Shown piece by piece: positions 34,862 through 47,340 of a DNA stretch of 64,000 nt. Origin of the DNA: Pseudorasbora parva (lineage: Eukaryota; Chordata; Actinopteri; Cypriniformes; Gobionidae); NCBI RefSeq assembly GCF_024679245.1, contig NC_090173.1, positions 26,502,160-26,566,159 on the forward strand. The letters run 5' to 3'. The position numbers were made by a program, and so were the translations under genes. The notes beneath the pieces were generated by a model, which was not told the DNA's origin, did no database searches, and saw only the letters and a program-made list of their open reading frames with translations. The number at the start of each line of letters is the position of its first letter. Position 1 is the first letter of the stretch.

Positions 34862-36300
34862 GGGTTTTTGGCCCGTTAGCCTTCGCATTTGACTTGTGGC
34901 TTTGGCATAAAGGCGAGAATATGCAGTATGCACTTTTATATTTCTTATTGGTAAGAAATCATGTAATGATTTCTATTATTTTGACAATGTGCCTGCTCAG
35001 CCTGCCATCTTGTAATGGTACATTTGAATAGAAATCAATAGAGAAGATGCCTTGGTTTGCTGAATTTACGGCATTTGAAACAGTTCATCATATGAATTAA
35101 TGTCAGTATTCTTTTTGTTGAGAACTTTGTTTGGAGTTTGTTTTACAAGAGACATCATGACACAGTTAATCTCCGCCGACAGTTCTTTTCTGCACTGTAA
35201 TATAATATTCACAGTTTAATTCAAGCTCAGTTTATGGATTTTAGCTATTAAAAACATGGTGCTAAGAAAACAGTTGCTGCTGTATATTGTAAATATACTG
35301 ATTTTATTTTATTTTAACAATAGGCCTACACATAAAAAATGTAATTATTTTTTATTTTATTTAAATATATTTTGGATTAGATGGTTTAGCGGTAGCCTAC
35401 TTTAATTTCAGGTAAGATAAGCAGAATTTTCAGTATTTATGATAAACTATCTCTTTGATTTGAAACCACATCTTGTAAATTTACTTTACAATTTCCTTTC
35501 ATGTTTACGGGTGGATCTTGACCCTTCTAATACAGTGAGAATGCAGACTATAAATCCATTAAACATCTATTCGGTATTCCCTGAATAACTCACCAACACA
35601 CGTTACTGGAATTTGTTGTGGTCTGGAATGTTGTGCGGGGGAAAAAAGATTTCCAGCGATGTAATTTCCTCCCCAGTGTTTCTGTTTCCATAAATTCTCA
35701 CTTGTTCTGTGTGTTTTCTCCCTGTTGGCTTTGGCTGTATGGATTGAGTGTTTGCAGTGTATGTGCACGTCCAGCATTGTGTAACATCTCAGACATCTCT
35801 GGGCCTCTATATTCTGGCTTATGCTGAAGTTTTAGGCTATTTATCGAACCAGGGTCCACATAAGGACAAAAAAAAAAAAAAAATCGTCAGGACGACATCA
35901 ATATTTACTTGTTAGGATGCAGGGGAGTATAGCATTGGTTAAAGGAGTTTATGAATGAGTACTGTTCTGGAAGTGAACCAGAATGAATAAAAAGAGAAGA
36001 AAGACCAGATTCAAAAAAAGCACACAACTGAAGCCTTCACAACCAGTTAAGGAAACACGTGAACGTTTCAGAGGACTTCCATTTGTGCCCGAGGGAAAAA
36101 CTGATTCAGGTGTAATAGAAAGAATATTTAATTTGGAAACTGTCAAAAGATCCAGAGAGTCCCGTATTTATGCAACACTCTTGAATGTACACGAAGCGTC
36201 AATTCTTCTTTTGACCACCAGGTGGTGGTGTGCTTCAAGATTAAGTTACAAAAACCTCTTTCATTTAGCATATTCTTTAATAATATCATATAACAACTTG

Positions 36301-36441
<141 letters not shown>

Positions 36442-36478
36442 AGTGCAGTGTGTAGGGTACAACTAGCCCTGCGTGAGT

Positions 36479-36680
36479 TTAAGGGGATAGTTCACTCAGA
36501 ATTAAACATGTTGTCATCATTTACCACATCATTTACCACATCTCTCACATGTTGTTAGAGCCTGTATGAGGTTCTTTCTTCTGTTGAACACAAAAGACTT
36601 TTGGAAGAATTTTGGTAATCAGGCAGTTATTGACTTATTTTCTTTCCTACTATGGAAATCATGGATTCAAAGTGTGATTG
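36479..36680. repeat. Truncated first-family fold-back fragment
   Basis: It starts AAGGGGATAGTTCACTCAGA and continues with CTTCTGTTGAACACAAAAG. The opposite end is absent. Confidence 0.55.
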
Positions 36681-37564
36681 ATTAGTCATTTTTGATCAGT
36701 TGACTGCGCTCTACCCAGCTTTGTTAATATTTATAAAAGTTTTGTTTTGTTTCAAATAATATGTATGTGTCATTTACATTCTTTTAGATATTGTTGAAAA
36801 TATACATGCATAGGCCAAACAAACACTTTACTCAACCGCCGCATTTACAGTGCCCTCTAGAGGGAGTGCTGCACTCGTCATCTAAGTATCATTGTCCCAC
36901 AATTAACATAAATCCTTGTTCCATAAAAATTAGTTTATATCACAAAGCTCCTCCACCCGTGATGATTATCTATCCCAGCTCTTAGACAAGTCATAGCATG
37001 TCCTGAATTCCAAATGTCGTCTGTCTGCATGAGGCAAAGGAGGACTGCATGACTCAATGTGAATATGTTAAGAACAGGCTCAGGGGTGACAATATAGAGA
37101 GATTAGAAATCTTGAGACGAATGAAGTCCAACTGGTTATGAAGACAGAATACAATTATTAAGCTGATGATTAGTTTCTCACAGGGAATTAAGTGTTCAGT
37201 TCAGTTAAATAGAGATTGTCAGACGCTTTTACAGCAAAATATTCTTCGCCAGAATGATCAGGAACAGGGTACATGGATGGTTAAAATTGTTCCATAAAAT
37301 CATAAAATAATATAAACCCAAATTGATAGGCCTATAGCCTACATGTGTTACCCATAAAGGGTTCGTTCCCCCCAAACGAATCAGATTTACAGGAAAATTA
37401 AGCTTATGCGCAAATTCTGGCAGGAAGATTCAATGTTACTTCACTTATCACATTCAGACCTATCCAATCGAGTCATGATTCTCAGATAATTACTCACGTC
37501 TGAGTTCACAGGTGCTGACGCCAGCATTACCTCCATCCTCCCCACCACCACCAGGACGGTCCCC

Positions 37565-37974
37565 GGCTGTGTCCGAAAACCTAGGCACCTCACAAAACTA
37601 ATTTCGGACAGACTTCTAAGGCAGTGTAAGAGTTTAATGATCTACAGCAAAATAGGGAGAGCTCTGGTGAACTAAACACATATTTAATTAATTACTAGCT
37701 ACAGTAATGATTTCTCGCTAGAAATGACATCAGAAGTTAAATATGTTGGTAAAAAACGTACATATACACACAAACTGACCGGCAAACGCAACTTCAGGAC
37801 GCCATTTTTTTTCCCCCAGCTCAACTGTCACTGAAAGCACAGGATTGTGGGATATCAAAGGGAGCGAAAGATTCATGTGTGCTGCCTTAAAAAAATCGAT
37901 CAGATAAAGGTCTCTCAGGAGACAGGAAGTGAAGCTACTCCGAAGGCAGCATTTACCAGGTTTCGGATGCAGCC
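37565..37974. mobile_element. Nested GGCTGTGTCCGAAA element, 410 bp
   Basis: Ends GGCTGTGTCCGAAA and TTTCGGATGCAGCC are inverted and flanked by CCCC on both sides (a 4-bp duplication, though in a C-rich site). The paralogue at 46.9 kb lacks this segment. Non-coding. Confidence 0.75.
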
Positions 37975-38118
37975 CCCCATTTATACCTCCTGGGGGTCAG
38001 CTGTGCCCCATCTTCAGGCAGGAAATTCTGAGTCTGTTACCCTCGTGATGAGCGCTATGGCCAAAGAAACTCTAATTACAATACTTGCTGGTCTGCTAAT
38101 AAACTTGCTATGTTATTA

Positions 38119-38885
38119 GAGGTTGACAAAGTAGCCTACACAACTTCATTACTTGAGTAAAAGTACTACTGGTCAAATATTACTCTGTTACAAGTGAAAG
38201 TTGTGATTTTACTTAAGTAAAAGTACAGAACTATTTACAGAAGTGATATTTAAGTATCAAAAGTACATTTCCTTTTTTCAACGCATTATTTTATTATTGT
38301 TGTATAAATACACATTATGCAATCATGATGGTTTAAGCTCCATCTGACATACTTGCATACTACTAACTTAAACTCATTTAAATACTTTAAATTAATTAAT
38401 AAGTTAAAAAGCTGCTGTCATTTTAAGGCCGAATGCACGGATCCAATACACTGATACCTTCACTTAAGACATAATCAACTTTGTTGATGTGAATATTTGA
38501 CAAAATTAACATTTTGACATCCGGCTTCTTCCATTTTGCTATAAACTATAAATCAGTGTTTAATATATGCTGTGAAATCATTGAACTTCACGAGACTCTA
38601 CAAGAGTGATTCCTGAAAGGCTTTCTGGAAAAACCCAAACACCTTTTAAAGAAGAAAAAAAACATCCACTGACTTTCAAAGCTGCTACAGAAACGACTTT
38701 AGACTTCGAGGACCTTGATAGAAATGTAGTGGAGGAAAAAGTACGATATTTGTCTTTCAAATGTAGGGAAGTTAAAGTCGTAAGTTTCCAGAAAAAAATT
38801 ATACTCCAGTAAAGTACAGATACTCAAAAAGTGTATTTAAGTACAGTACTCAAGTAAATGTACTTAGTTACTCTCCACCTCTGTA
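38119..38885. mobile_element. Nested hAT-like element with 8-bp target duplication
   Basis: Flanked by TGTTATTA at 38111-38118 and 38886-38893. Sub-terminal AAGTA/TACTT-rich inverted regions (ACTTGAGTAAAAGTACTACT; AAGTAAATGTACTTAGTTAC) are typical of a common fish hAT-type non-autonomous family. It interrupts the element at 37395-38931 and has no transposase. Confidence 0.75.
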
Positions 38886-38984
38886 TGTTATTATACTCCA
38901 TCTGGCCTCCTGAGTTTTTCTGGTAGAACTAAGTGTACAAAAGTAGCTCAGATTTGATTAAAAAAAAATAGGCCTGAGAAAAAA

Positions 38985-39105
38985 AAATCTTCCTTTGTGT
39001 GCTGAAGATGAAGGAAAGTCTTTTAGGTTTGGAATGAGTAAATGATGACAGAACTGTTATTTTTAGGTGTAAGCCTGGCCCACTAACTCTTTAAAACTTT
39101 CGCTA
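38985..39105. repeat. Decayed end of a fold-back element
   Basis: GTGCTGAAGATGAAGGAAAG, then AATGATGACAGAACTG and CCCACTAACTCTTTAA resemble a worn right terminus of the TTAAAGGG family. Confidence 0.45.
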
Positions 39106-39445
39106 TGAATAAATAGTCCAAAGTAGTCTGACAACAAAACTACAGTAATACTCAATAGATTTTGTTTTTTTGTTTTTTTGCCATTGTTTAAAAGTGACAC
39201 ACATTCCCGAGTATTATGTACAAAAACAAAGTCTGACAAAATATATTTATTTATATATATATATTCTTAGGAAAAGTATATTTGCAGTAGTAATACTGAA
39301 AGTGAAAATTAACAATTTTGTTTCACTTTATATGAAATGGAGCTATTCATGCCCATTTAATACCTGCTGCTTAGATTCGGATCTAGAAGTTCAAGAATAT
39401 TTACATTTGCCTGGTCTAATCTAATCTTAACTCTTAAATTCTCAG

Positions 39446-40198
39446 GACAAGGTGAAACCTGTGAAGGCCTCCAAGAAGCCAGTGGCTGCAGGAGAGGGAG
39501 GAGAGCAGGTGCTGAGTGAAGGAGTTGAGGAAGAACATGGCTCTGAAGAGGAAGTGGAGGTTGAGGAGATCATTGAGGAATCTCGTGCTGAGCGCATCAA
39601 GCGTAGCGGCCTCCAGAAGGTGGGCGAGCTGAAGAAGGCTTTCAGCAAGGAGCAGATGGAGAAGACCAGACTGAAAACCAAGGAGAACCTGGAAAAAACC
39701 CGACAGAGAACAAAAGAGAACCTGGAGAAGACACGTCAGAGAACCAGAGAGAACCTGGAGAAAACCAAGAAGAGCCTGAGCCAGAAGATGGATAAGCTGG
39801 GAACAAAGATGACCCCTAACACCCAGCGCCGCAATAAGATCCGGAGCTCCAGAGAGAAGATGAAGAAGACACTGACGCCCGACCATACTGTCTATGCCCG
39901 CTCCAAATCGACCACCTACCGCGTACCGCCCTTCACCTTCCACGTCAAGAAGGTCCGTGGGGGTGAGATTGAACCTACACCAGAGCCTGAGGAAGATGAA
40001 GAGGAGGAGCAGGTGGAGCAGGACGAGGAGCTATTGGAGGGGCTTGCGGTGCAGGAAGGAGGCCTAGTGTCAAAGGTGGAGGAAGGTGAACTGGTCAATA
40101 TTGACAGCGAGGAGATGGAGAGCTTGCTAGAGGCAGCTGATCACTCACGGCTGGTGTTTCAGGAGACGGTGAGGCCAAGGGAGAAGGCCGGCCAGTAA
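39446..40198 (+). CDS. cavin1: cavin1 (PTRF) coding exon 2
   Basis: 250 codons plus TAA (40196-40198); acceptor ATTCTCAG. It completes a 440-residue protein, longer than the ~390 of human cavin-1. Seen in order (whole-protein numbering): basic linker (191-206), acidic segment, HR2 (~230-310) with IIEESRAERIKRSGL and KKAFSKEQMEK, three tandem undecads of the form TR(L/Q)(K/R)T(K/R)ENLEK at 264-296, a basic patch, the family signature TPDHTVYARSKSTTYRVPPF, then FTFHVKK and a very acidic C-terminal tail (EPTPEPEEDEEEEQVEQDEE). The undecads bind acidic lipid in mammals (family knowledge). Which teleost paralogue (a or b) this is remains open. Confidence 0.96.
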   Translation, partial: DKVKPVKASKKPVAAGEGGEQVLSEGVEEEHGSEEEVEVEEIIEESRAERIKRSGLQKVGELKKAFSKEQMEKTRLKTKENLEKTRQRTKENLEKTRQRTRENLEKTKKSLSQKMDKLGTKMTPNTQRRNKIRSSREKMKKTLTPDHTVYARSKSTTYRVPPFTFHVKKVRGGEIEPTPEPEEDEEEEQVEQDEELLEGLAVQEGGLVSKVEEGELVNIDSEEMESLLEAADHSRLVFQETVRPREKAGQ

Positions 40199-40410
40199 GT
40201 CTAGTATGCTAAGCTCTGGAAAAAGCTCGACATGAGGAAAAAAGTGTGGAGGTCTGGAGATAAATAAGGACAATTGGATGTAGGGAACTGAGATGCGCTT
40301 GATGGTGGATTAATGAGCAAATGAATGTAGAGTCGACTGGACCTTTGGCTGAACATTTGGTTTGCTTTATTTCTTGTTATCTACACAACCCAAAGGTTGC
40401 TTCTTTTTTA

Positions 40411-41170
40411 GGGCCCGAGCTCGGATGGTGTGAGGACCCTATTGTAATTGTTCAGTCTATTATTACTCTTCTTCGAAATGAATAGCATTTTTTTAATGGC
40501 CTAAGCATGCTCGAAAACTCATGAAAATTTACTCATGCCTTAGAAATGCTGAAGATTTACGTCTGATATGGGTTTCAGAATTAGGCATGCCAAAATGGTT
40601 CGATAGTGACACCTACAAAAGTTCAATTAAGCGCTATTCACACTATGTTTCACATCCAAGTATGAAATTTGGTAGACGCATGTAACAGCCCAATGCCTAC
40701 AAAAAAAAGTAAGCAAACCCTGGAAGCAAAATCTGAAAACAGTGAGATAATGTGCAAAGTTTTTGCAGTTTTTGCCATTTCTAGACGTTATACTTTAACA
40801 AATTCCTCCGAGAGATTCTATCAGATTAACATCATATTTGGTCACTCTGACCTAAAGACCTTTGCAATGTTAATATGGAAAAGATATTGAGTTTTCCCTG
40901 AAGGGCGTGCCATGAAACAGGAAGTTGTTGTAAGCCAGGCATACAATGTCCGATCTGCCCCAAAATTCACATGTTTGATAATAGTCCTGCCCTGAAGAAG
41001 ACCTCTACATGACAATTACAGTCAAAGCGCCACCTGCTGGCAGCATGAAGTGTGGCACATCATAATTTTTTTTTTCTTCTTCTCCTTTTAAATGCATCTT
41101 ACTCACTATCCTGTTTTACCGAGGTCGCCAGGTGGCGGTAGCCTGGTGCGAGGGCCTTTTCATCTCTGCT
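40411..41170. repeat. GGGCCCGAGC interspersed repeat
   Basis: It starts GGGCCCGAGCTCGGATGGTG and GAGGACCCTATTGTAATTG, and ends GTAGCCTGGTGCGAGGGCC. It is a widespread fish non-coding repeat with hairpin-like ends, as I recall. It sits ~210 bp after the cavin1 stop, probably inside the 3'UTR. Confidence 0.6.
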
Positions 41171-41275
41171 TGTTTATTATTATTTTGTTTTCTTCAATTA
41201 TCACTTTTTATTGTGTAAAGAACTGTATAATACTCAAAAAATGTAATTTTTAATAAGATATCTAAGACTTCAAGT

Positions 41276-41680
41276 ATTAGTTTACCCAAAAATTAAAATC
41301 AGCCCATGATTTACTCACCCTCAAGCCATCCTAGGTGTATATGACGTTCTTCTTTCAGACGAATACAGAGTTGTATTAAAAATGCTCTTCCAAGATTTAT
41401 AATGGGAGTGAATTGTTGAATACTTTTGAAGTCCATAAAAGTGCATCCATCCATAACTGCTCCACACGGCTCCACACGGGGGTTAATAAAACGAAGCGAT
41501 ACATTTGTGTAAGAAAAATATACATATTTAAAACTAATATTCACTACCATTATAAAGCTTGGAAGAGCAGGACATTTTTAATATAACTCTGATTTTATTC
41601 GTCTGAAAGAAGAGTTCTCCAGGATGGCCTAAGGGAGAGTAAATCATGGGATCATTTGCACTTTTGGGTGAATGATTTAT
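41276..41680. mobile_element. Fold-back element, decayed ends
   Basis: The left CAAGCCATCCTAGGTGTATA and TTCTTCTTTCAGACGAATAC blocks are mirrored by ATTCGTCTGAAAGAAGAGTT and CCAGGATGGCCTAAGG on the right; termini TTTACCCAAAAAT and CTTTTGGGTGAA. The interior is related to 11542-11955. Confidence 0.7.
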
Positions 41681-43439
41681 TTTTATTTTTATGTACTTTT
41701 AAAATCTTTTGGGGGGAAAAATTATTAGTATTTTGAAAAAGAATATTTTCATAAACACCCTCATGGCATTTAGATCCTATTAGATTACATATGGTATTAA
41801 CTTATTAAATTGCTATCAAGGCTACCCGGTTGCAGCCAATATATGTTTATACTGAAGTGCTTATATTTAATGAACACCCTGTGTTCTTTTTATGTGATGT
41901 CACGGCTGCTGATTTCAACGGTATAAATTAACAGCAGGCCCTTGTTGAATGTCTGGGATGTGTTTTAATGCCGTGAATGAACTGTAGGAAGCAGCTGAAA
42001 GTATCAAATCTTTGAGGTGCTGTAGTACGGAGCCCCACACATGTCAAGATAAAAAGTAAATCATGCTCACAATTTACTATTTCGTTCCCTCGACTTGCTA
42101 AAGCACCTACACGATATACTAATTTGTTCCCTTGATTTAAAAATCTTGTGCACGATTTAGCCCACTAGGTTTTTCCTGCATGCATGTCATGTGCGTTGCA
42201 CTGTACTACTGAGCATGTTATCAGATGGAAATATTGTTTTGAGGGAAAGTTAGTTCAAAGAGTCTAATTATATTGAAAATGAAAAGAAAAGAAAAAGGAA
42301 AAAAAGAGAAAAAAAGGAAAGTAGCTACTGCAACTAAATACTGATGACTAGCTTTCTGTCTTTTAAAACTGAAGATTTTAATAATCACTGAACAACTAAG
42401 TTGAGTTGTTTTGTAGTCTATAGTCATTAATGTGAATGTGATACAAACTCCAAATGTTTCAAATGCTTCTCTCTCTTTGATTCAGACTTAATGTAAAAGA
42501 ATTGTAATTGCTGCATTTGACATCTATATGGCTTACATTTATCTGTGATCTTTGATCTAGATATGGAAAGGACAATAAAAGCTCTTAGAAACCTGTAAAA
42601 TCAAGTACAATTTCAGAATTCAGTTTTATTCATTCTGAGATGAATTCATTTGACAGTTTGCCCTCTTTGTACATATACACTTTTACATGCTCGAAGCAAG
42701 ACGATGATTTGTTTATTGTCTTTCATATACAGGTACAAACAAATACAGTATTACTGGTTCTTACTCAATGGACAATGTTATTGATATGAAATACTGAAAA
42801 CAAGTAAACTGGTATGATCTATCCAAGTCACTATCAGCTCAGTCACTGATCTTTCATTGTATTTTTATTGGCTTCATGTCAGATACGTTTTTTTTTTTTT
42901 TTACAAACAATGTACGGAAAGCTCGCATTTTGTATCATGCTATTTATGATATTATGAAAATACAGAGCTATTTTTCATGGTACAAATCGGCAATCGTTTT
43001 CAAGGTGTGATGGTCTGAATGAAGCTATACTGTTGTCCTTGTGAGATTTTTGGTTGTATAATTTCTGTGTTATAAAGGGTGTAGGTTGCTTTTAACAAAC
43101 AAAAGTGTCCATCTTTGTTCTATGAGACTTGAGGATTGATTGGTGAATAAAACTATGCTACAATGTAAACAAACTCTTTTTCTTTCTTTTTTTACAGAGA
43201 CTTTCACTCTCTCTGTTTTATTCTGTCACAACCAAGCTAATACAGTTATCAGAGAGAGCAGCAGCTGCACACTGTAGATCAATGGGTTGCGTGTTATTGA
43301 GCAATAGTGAAAAGCTGCATTAAAAACAATGGCAAAGCAGACACAGGCCACTGACTGATAGTTCAGTACAGATACTGCACACAGCAACATCGAGCTGTAC
43401 AAGCAAGGAATCTGTCATGCAATGAGAATATTTTCTTTC

Positions 43440-43550
43440 AAATTTGGGTTGAAATTGGGTTGTTTGACCCATTCAAACAACCTAATTTCTGGGTTTGTCC
43501 ATTTTCAACCCAACTTGGGTTGTTTTTAACCCAATATTTTTTTAGAGTGC
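43440..43550. repeat. AACCCAA/TTGGGTT repeat
   Basis: Alternating TTGGGTTG and CAACCCAA words across ~110 bp, ending TTTTTTTAGAGTGC, a short palindromic interspersed repeat. Confidence 0.6.
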
Positions 43551-44167
43551 ACACAATGTTTTGTTGGCAATTGCCACAAATATACCCGTGTGACTTATGA
43601 TGGTCCAGGGTCACAAATAATGAGCAATCAGTTTTTGTTTCTGACCTTTCAACACACATTAACCCTGTAAACAAAAACTATAATCTAACCCTGTAACTAA
43701 AAAACTAAATGTGCATATCTGTTATCATATTTAGGCTTTTATGGCTCATATATTACCATTCAGTGAAAATATGGCGCTCACTTTGTGCATGAAATAGCTG
43801 ATTATGATAGCTTAATCTTTGAGAACTTTAGTATAGCAGACTACTTACATAAAATGCATATCAGTCACTCTTTATCTCCACATAAATGTCCTATATATTT
43901 AAATAACAAAACTCTGTATTTGACAATAATGATTTAAAAATGTACAAATAAACATTCCTCAAAAGCCTGATGTATCATATTTGATAAATAATCAGATAAA
44001 ACCCAAGTTAATTCAAGTCCATTAAGTGTTCATCTTGAAATATTACGAACAATATAATTAAATTCTTAGGTTTTCTTAAAGATAAACATTCCACAGCAAA
44101 AAAGACGCGTGTATACCATGACCTGCAGGTGAAGAGATTTAGAAATATATTTTAACTTGCTAAAAAA
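43551..44167. other. Intergenic, nothing recognised
   Basis: AT-rich sequence. GATGGTCCAGGGTCACAAAT at ~43598 is a word seen in other fish repeats (compare 52051-52066). No gene found. Confidence 0.5.
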
Positions 44168-45450
44168 GTAAGGGGAAAGTGGTGTAAAGTGAGACTTTTT
44201 TTTTTTACATTTGCTCCCCTCTAAGCGAGCTAAAATTATACATCAGTAGTAACCAGTAAACATTTCCCATTAAATCAGGATGTTTCCTAGCAAGGGAAAT
44301 TATCAGAATGTATTCAGGACGAAGGTCAGTGAAAATATGAGTGTTTGTGTCTTGTGGTTGAAAAAAAAGGGGTTGTGTCTCACTTTACCCCAGTTTAGGG
44401 GTAAACTGAGACAGACCATAGAAATCAAAAGTACCATAACAACACATGTTGTAACAGTTAATCCATGACAGCTAGCTTGATAGCCAAACATTCCAGAAAT
44501 AATGTTGGGCTGGTAACAGAATCGTGGGGTAAGCACTTTTTTTTAAACACATGAAAGTAATTCTGAACAAAATCAAATACAACACAATATATTTCAAAAT
44601 GTTTTAATTAACATTCAAATAGATACCAGTTAACCCTAACCCTATTGTCTGTGGTCAGAGCAAAGGACAACCAGAGTCAGCTAGAGTCTGTGGTCAGAGC
44701 AAAGGACAACCAGAGTCAGCTAGAACAGCCTGGGACTCGACCCACCTGGATTAGAACATCAGCCTACTGTCATACTCTAAAACTATAGGCCTACTCTACA
44801 TCCCAGCCCTGAAGGTCACAGGGAAAGATGAGGAGATAATCTCTCCTTGTAGTTCCTCCAGGCCTTTAGGTTGAGGCAGCTTCTTCACCACATCACTTTT
44901 GCCCCAGGTTGTCTTTCTGGTGTATTGCCTGGGCATTATGGCTTTTCTACAATGTTTATGACATTCAAAATAAAACATATGTAATGTAATATTACATTAA
45001 AATATGTTAAAGACTAAACTTAACTTGTGCCTCATGTCTCACTTTACCTCACAGCATTTGTCTCACTTTTCCCCACCACCACATTTCAGAAAAAAATGAT
45101 CTTAGCAACTCAGGCTAATCTTCAGCTAGCATCATCACATGGTTTTATATGTTGGTAGTTCATCAACATGTACGATATAAGTTTTTCTACATGAATCAAT
45201 TTGTTTTGGCACAACAGTTGATTAAGTTGACAGCAAGAACATTTACTTTTACATGCAAAAAATATATATTTTTGTGAAAAAACATGCTTACCATAGCACC
45301 ATGAGGTCCTCTCCTTCATGGACGATGGGAAATTGGAAGGGCTTGAAAACATAATGGTCATATATGACCACAAATGTGTTCTGTTGAACAGATACAAGGG
45401 GTGTCTCACATAACCCAATGTGTCACATTACCCCATTATCCCGTACAACA
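44168..45450. repeat. Element rich in GGGGTAAAGTGAGAC motifs in both orientations
   Basis: The motif or its complement (TGTCTCACTTTACCCC and variants) recurs near 44169, 44377, 44398, 45033, 45058 and 45400. 44377-44412 forms a 15-bp hairpin. A 39-bp unit starting GTCTGTGGTCAGAGCAAAGG is tandemly duplicated at 44648-44725. Probably one degenerate inverted-repeat element of about 1.3 kb. No coding region. Confidence 0.5.
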
Positions 45451-46744
45451 GGTACAACAGGTTTCTTTTCCTCAATTTTCATCATTTAGTGATGATCATG
45501 CTGATCATTTAGAGGCCTTAGAAGTTTGCATAGGAAATATGATACAGTATATAGCGTTAAAAACGTAAAAGAAATCGTTAAAAAAAATAGTAAAACCGCA
45601 GACAATGGTCCCGTCTCAATACAGCTGACATTGCAGTCAAATAGAGTTAATACTTGCCAGCATGAACACCCCTTTTGTCTTTTGGGATTTTTGACAGAAA
45701 CAAAACCCTAACACTGAACTGCATAAATGAGGTATGATTTGACGTGTCATATGTATGATCTGATGTATGATTAAAATAGGACTTTAAAGGCTTTGAAAAA
45801 ACCTCCCATTTAAAACACAACAACAAAAAAGGAGGCTTTTTGGATGTTTCGTGAGGTCAGTTATATAATATAATTAATATATAATATAATTTAGACCAGA
45901 GATAAAATAAGTTTATAAGTAAACTCAAAGGTTTTTAAAAGCATAAAAAATACATTGTTATTAAAGTAATGAAGTACTATGCTAAAAGTAAAAGCTTGTT
46001 GTCGGAAGTTAGATGTGCCATGTTTGGACAGGGATACTGTATAATGCATTACGAGGGTGCTTTTTTAGATATTGCTACACAGACTGGTCTCTGTTTCTTT
46101 CTCTTACCCCCTCATCTTCTCTCTTTCTCTTCTCTGCCCTTGGTGGTGTCGTGCTGGCTATAGAGGGAATACATTAAATAATCAATGAGAGGGATCCGAT
46201 TAAGGAGAGTGCTTTTCAAAAGGGGGGCAGAAGACAGAAGAACTAAATGAAAAAGGCAGGGGGTAGTGTGTGTGTATATATATGTGTGTACTTGGTTTAT
46301 TGGTATTTTAATAGAATGGATATCCCTGAAATAGATAATAATCTGTTTTGTAATCAGATAATTGCAGCTAATGCTGCATTGGTCAATGAATGGATTGGTC
46401 ACTGCACCACACAATCATATTGCCTGTTTACATACACCACTGCACATCTGTGTTTTCCCTCAGAGTCAGGGGAACAGATGGTTGTGTGTTTGCAGAGAGG
46501 AGCAAAAAGAACAAACTTTACAACCTGAGCTGATGTTTATCTGGATTTTCTCTTTATAAGCTGGATGGGGACAAACATGGAGACAAAAATAAAGGTGAGG
46601 CTTGAAGTGATAGGATTGTTGTGTGCATGTTTTTTCTCTTGTGAATAAATGACAATATTGAATATGCATAAGTCCCATGTATTGGTTATTAATCATGTGT
46701 GACTTTATGGAATGACTTCACTTAACCATATTAAATTAAGTCAA
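45451..46744. other. Intergenic, nothing recognised
   Basis: AT-rich with an ATATAA patch at 45860-45890. Several short open frames lack any family features. Confidence 0.5.
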
Positions 46745-47110
46745 ATACCTAGTTCTACCAGAAAGACTCGGGAGATAGAATGATGAATGAAGCATACATT
46801 TATTGACAGCCCAGCAAGCATAATAAAGTTTTGGCATAGGCCCCGTCCATAGTTTATAATCCGAGGGTAGCGGATCAGCATGTTCCTGCCTGAAGATGAA
46901 GGCAGGGGCGCAGCCGACCCCCCCTTGGAGGTATGGACGGAACCATCCTGGTGGTGGTGGGGAGGATGGAGGTTATTGTCGCATCGGCATCTGCGAACTC
47001 AAACATGTGTAAGTAAGACCTTTATACAGAAAATATGAAGACGTGATTCCTGGCAGAACTTAAGCTGAAGCTTCCATATCCAAATGCGAATTTACATAAT
47101 TCATATGTTG
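46745..47110. mobile_element. Uninterrupted copy of the 37.4-38.9 kb host element
   Basis: It starts TAGTTCTACCAGAAAGACTC and includes TGCCTGAAGATGAAGGCAGG and GGTGGTGGTGGGGAGGATGG. These are the reverse complements of blocks in 37395-38931, and here they are contiguous, giving the pre-insertion arrangement. Confidence 0.65.
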
Positions 47111-47340
47111 TTTCTGAATACTCCTTTTGTTCGCATTCTGGACAATTTTTTATCTTTGAGACCAATAAATGTCTTATATCATCATCATGTATAAAATTTG
47201 CATGAGAAAATGGCAAAAAATTTGCACGTCATTAGTTGTGTGGATAGAAGTTCAGGTAAATAAACCTAAATGAGTTGCGACCTAAATGAGAATGTTTCAA
47301 ATGGGCCAATGTAACACGCAAATGACATCTGTCCTGACTA

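Larger units (their letters stand above)
37395..38931. mobile_element. Interspersed element interrupted twice by other transposons
   Basis: Pieces 37395-37564, 37979-38118 and 38894-38931 together match, in reverse orientation, the uninterrupted copy at 46745-47110 (shared CCTCCATCCTCCCCACCACC, CTTCAGGCAGGAA and TTTCTGGTAGAACTA). Two insertions, 37565-37974 and 38119-38885, split it. The class of the host element is unknown. Confidence 0.7.
40199..43170 (+). other. cavin1: cavin1 3' untranslated region (probable)
   Basis: There is no good polyadenylation signal close to the stop. AATAAA at 42573-42578 and at 43146-43151 (followed by a T-rich downstream element) are the best candidates, giving a 2.4-3.0 kb 3'UTR that includes the repeats at 40411-41170 and 41276-41680. 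An earlier cleavage before 40410 cannot be excluded. Confidence 0.5.

Noticed and set aside
39434..40098. Minus-strand frames of 60-169 codons over cavin1 exon 2
   Set aside because: They are antisense shadows of a repetitive Lys/Glu-rich coding exon, not independent genes.
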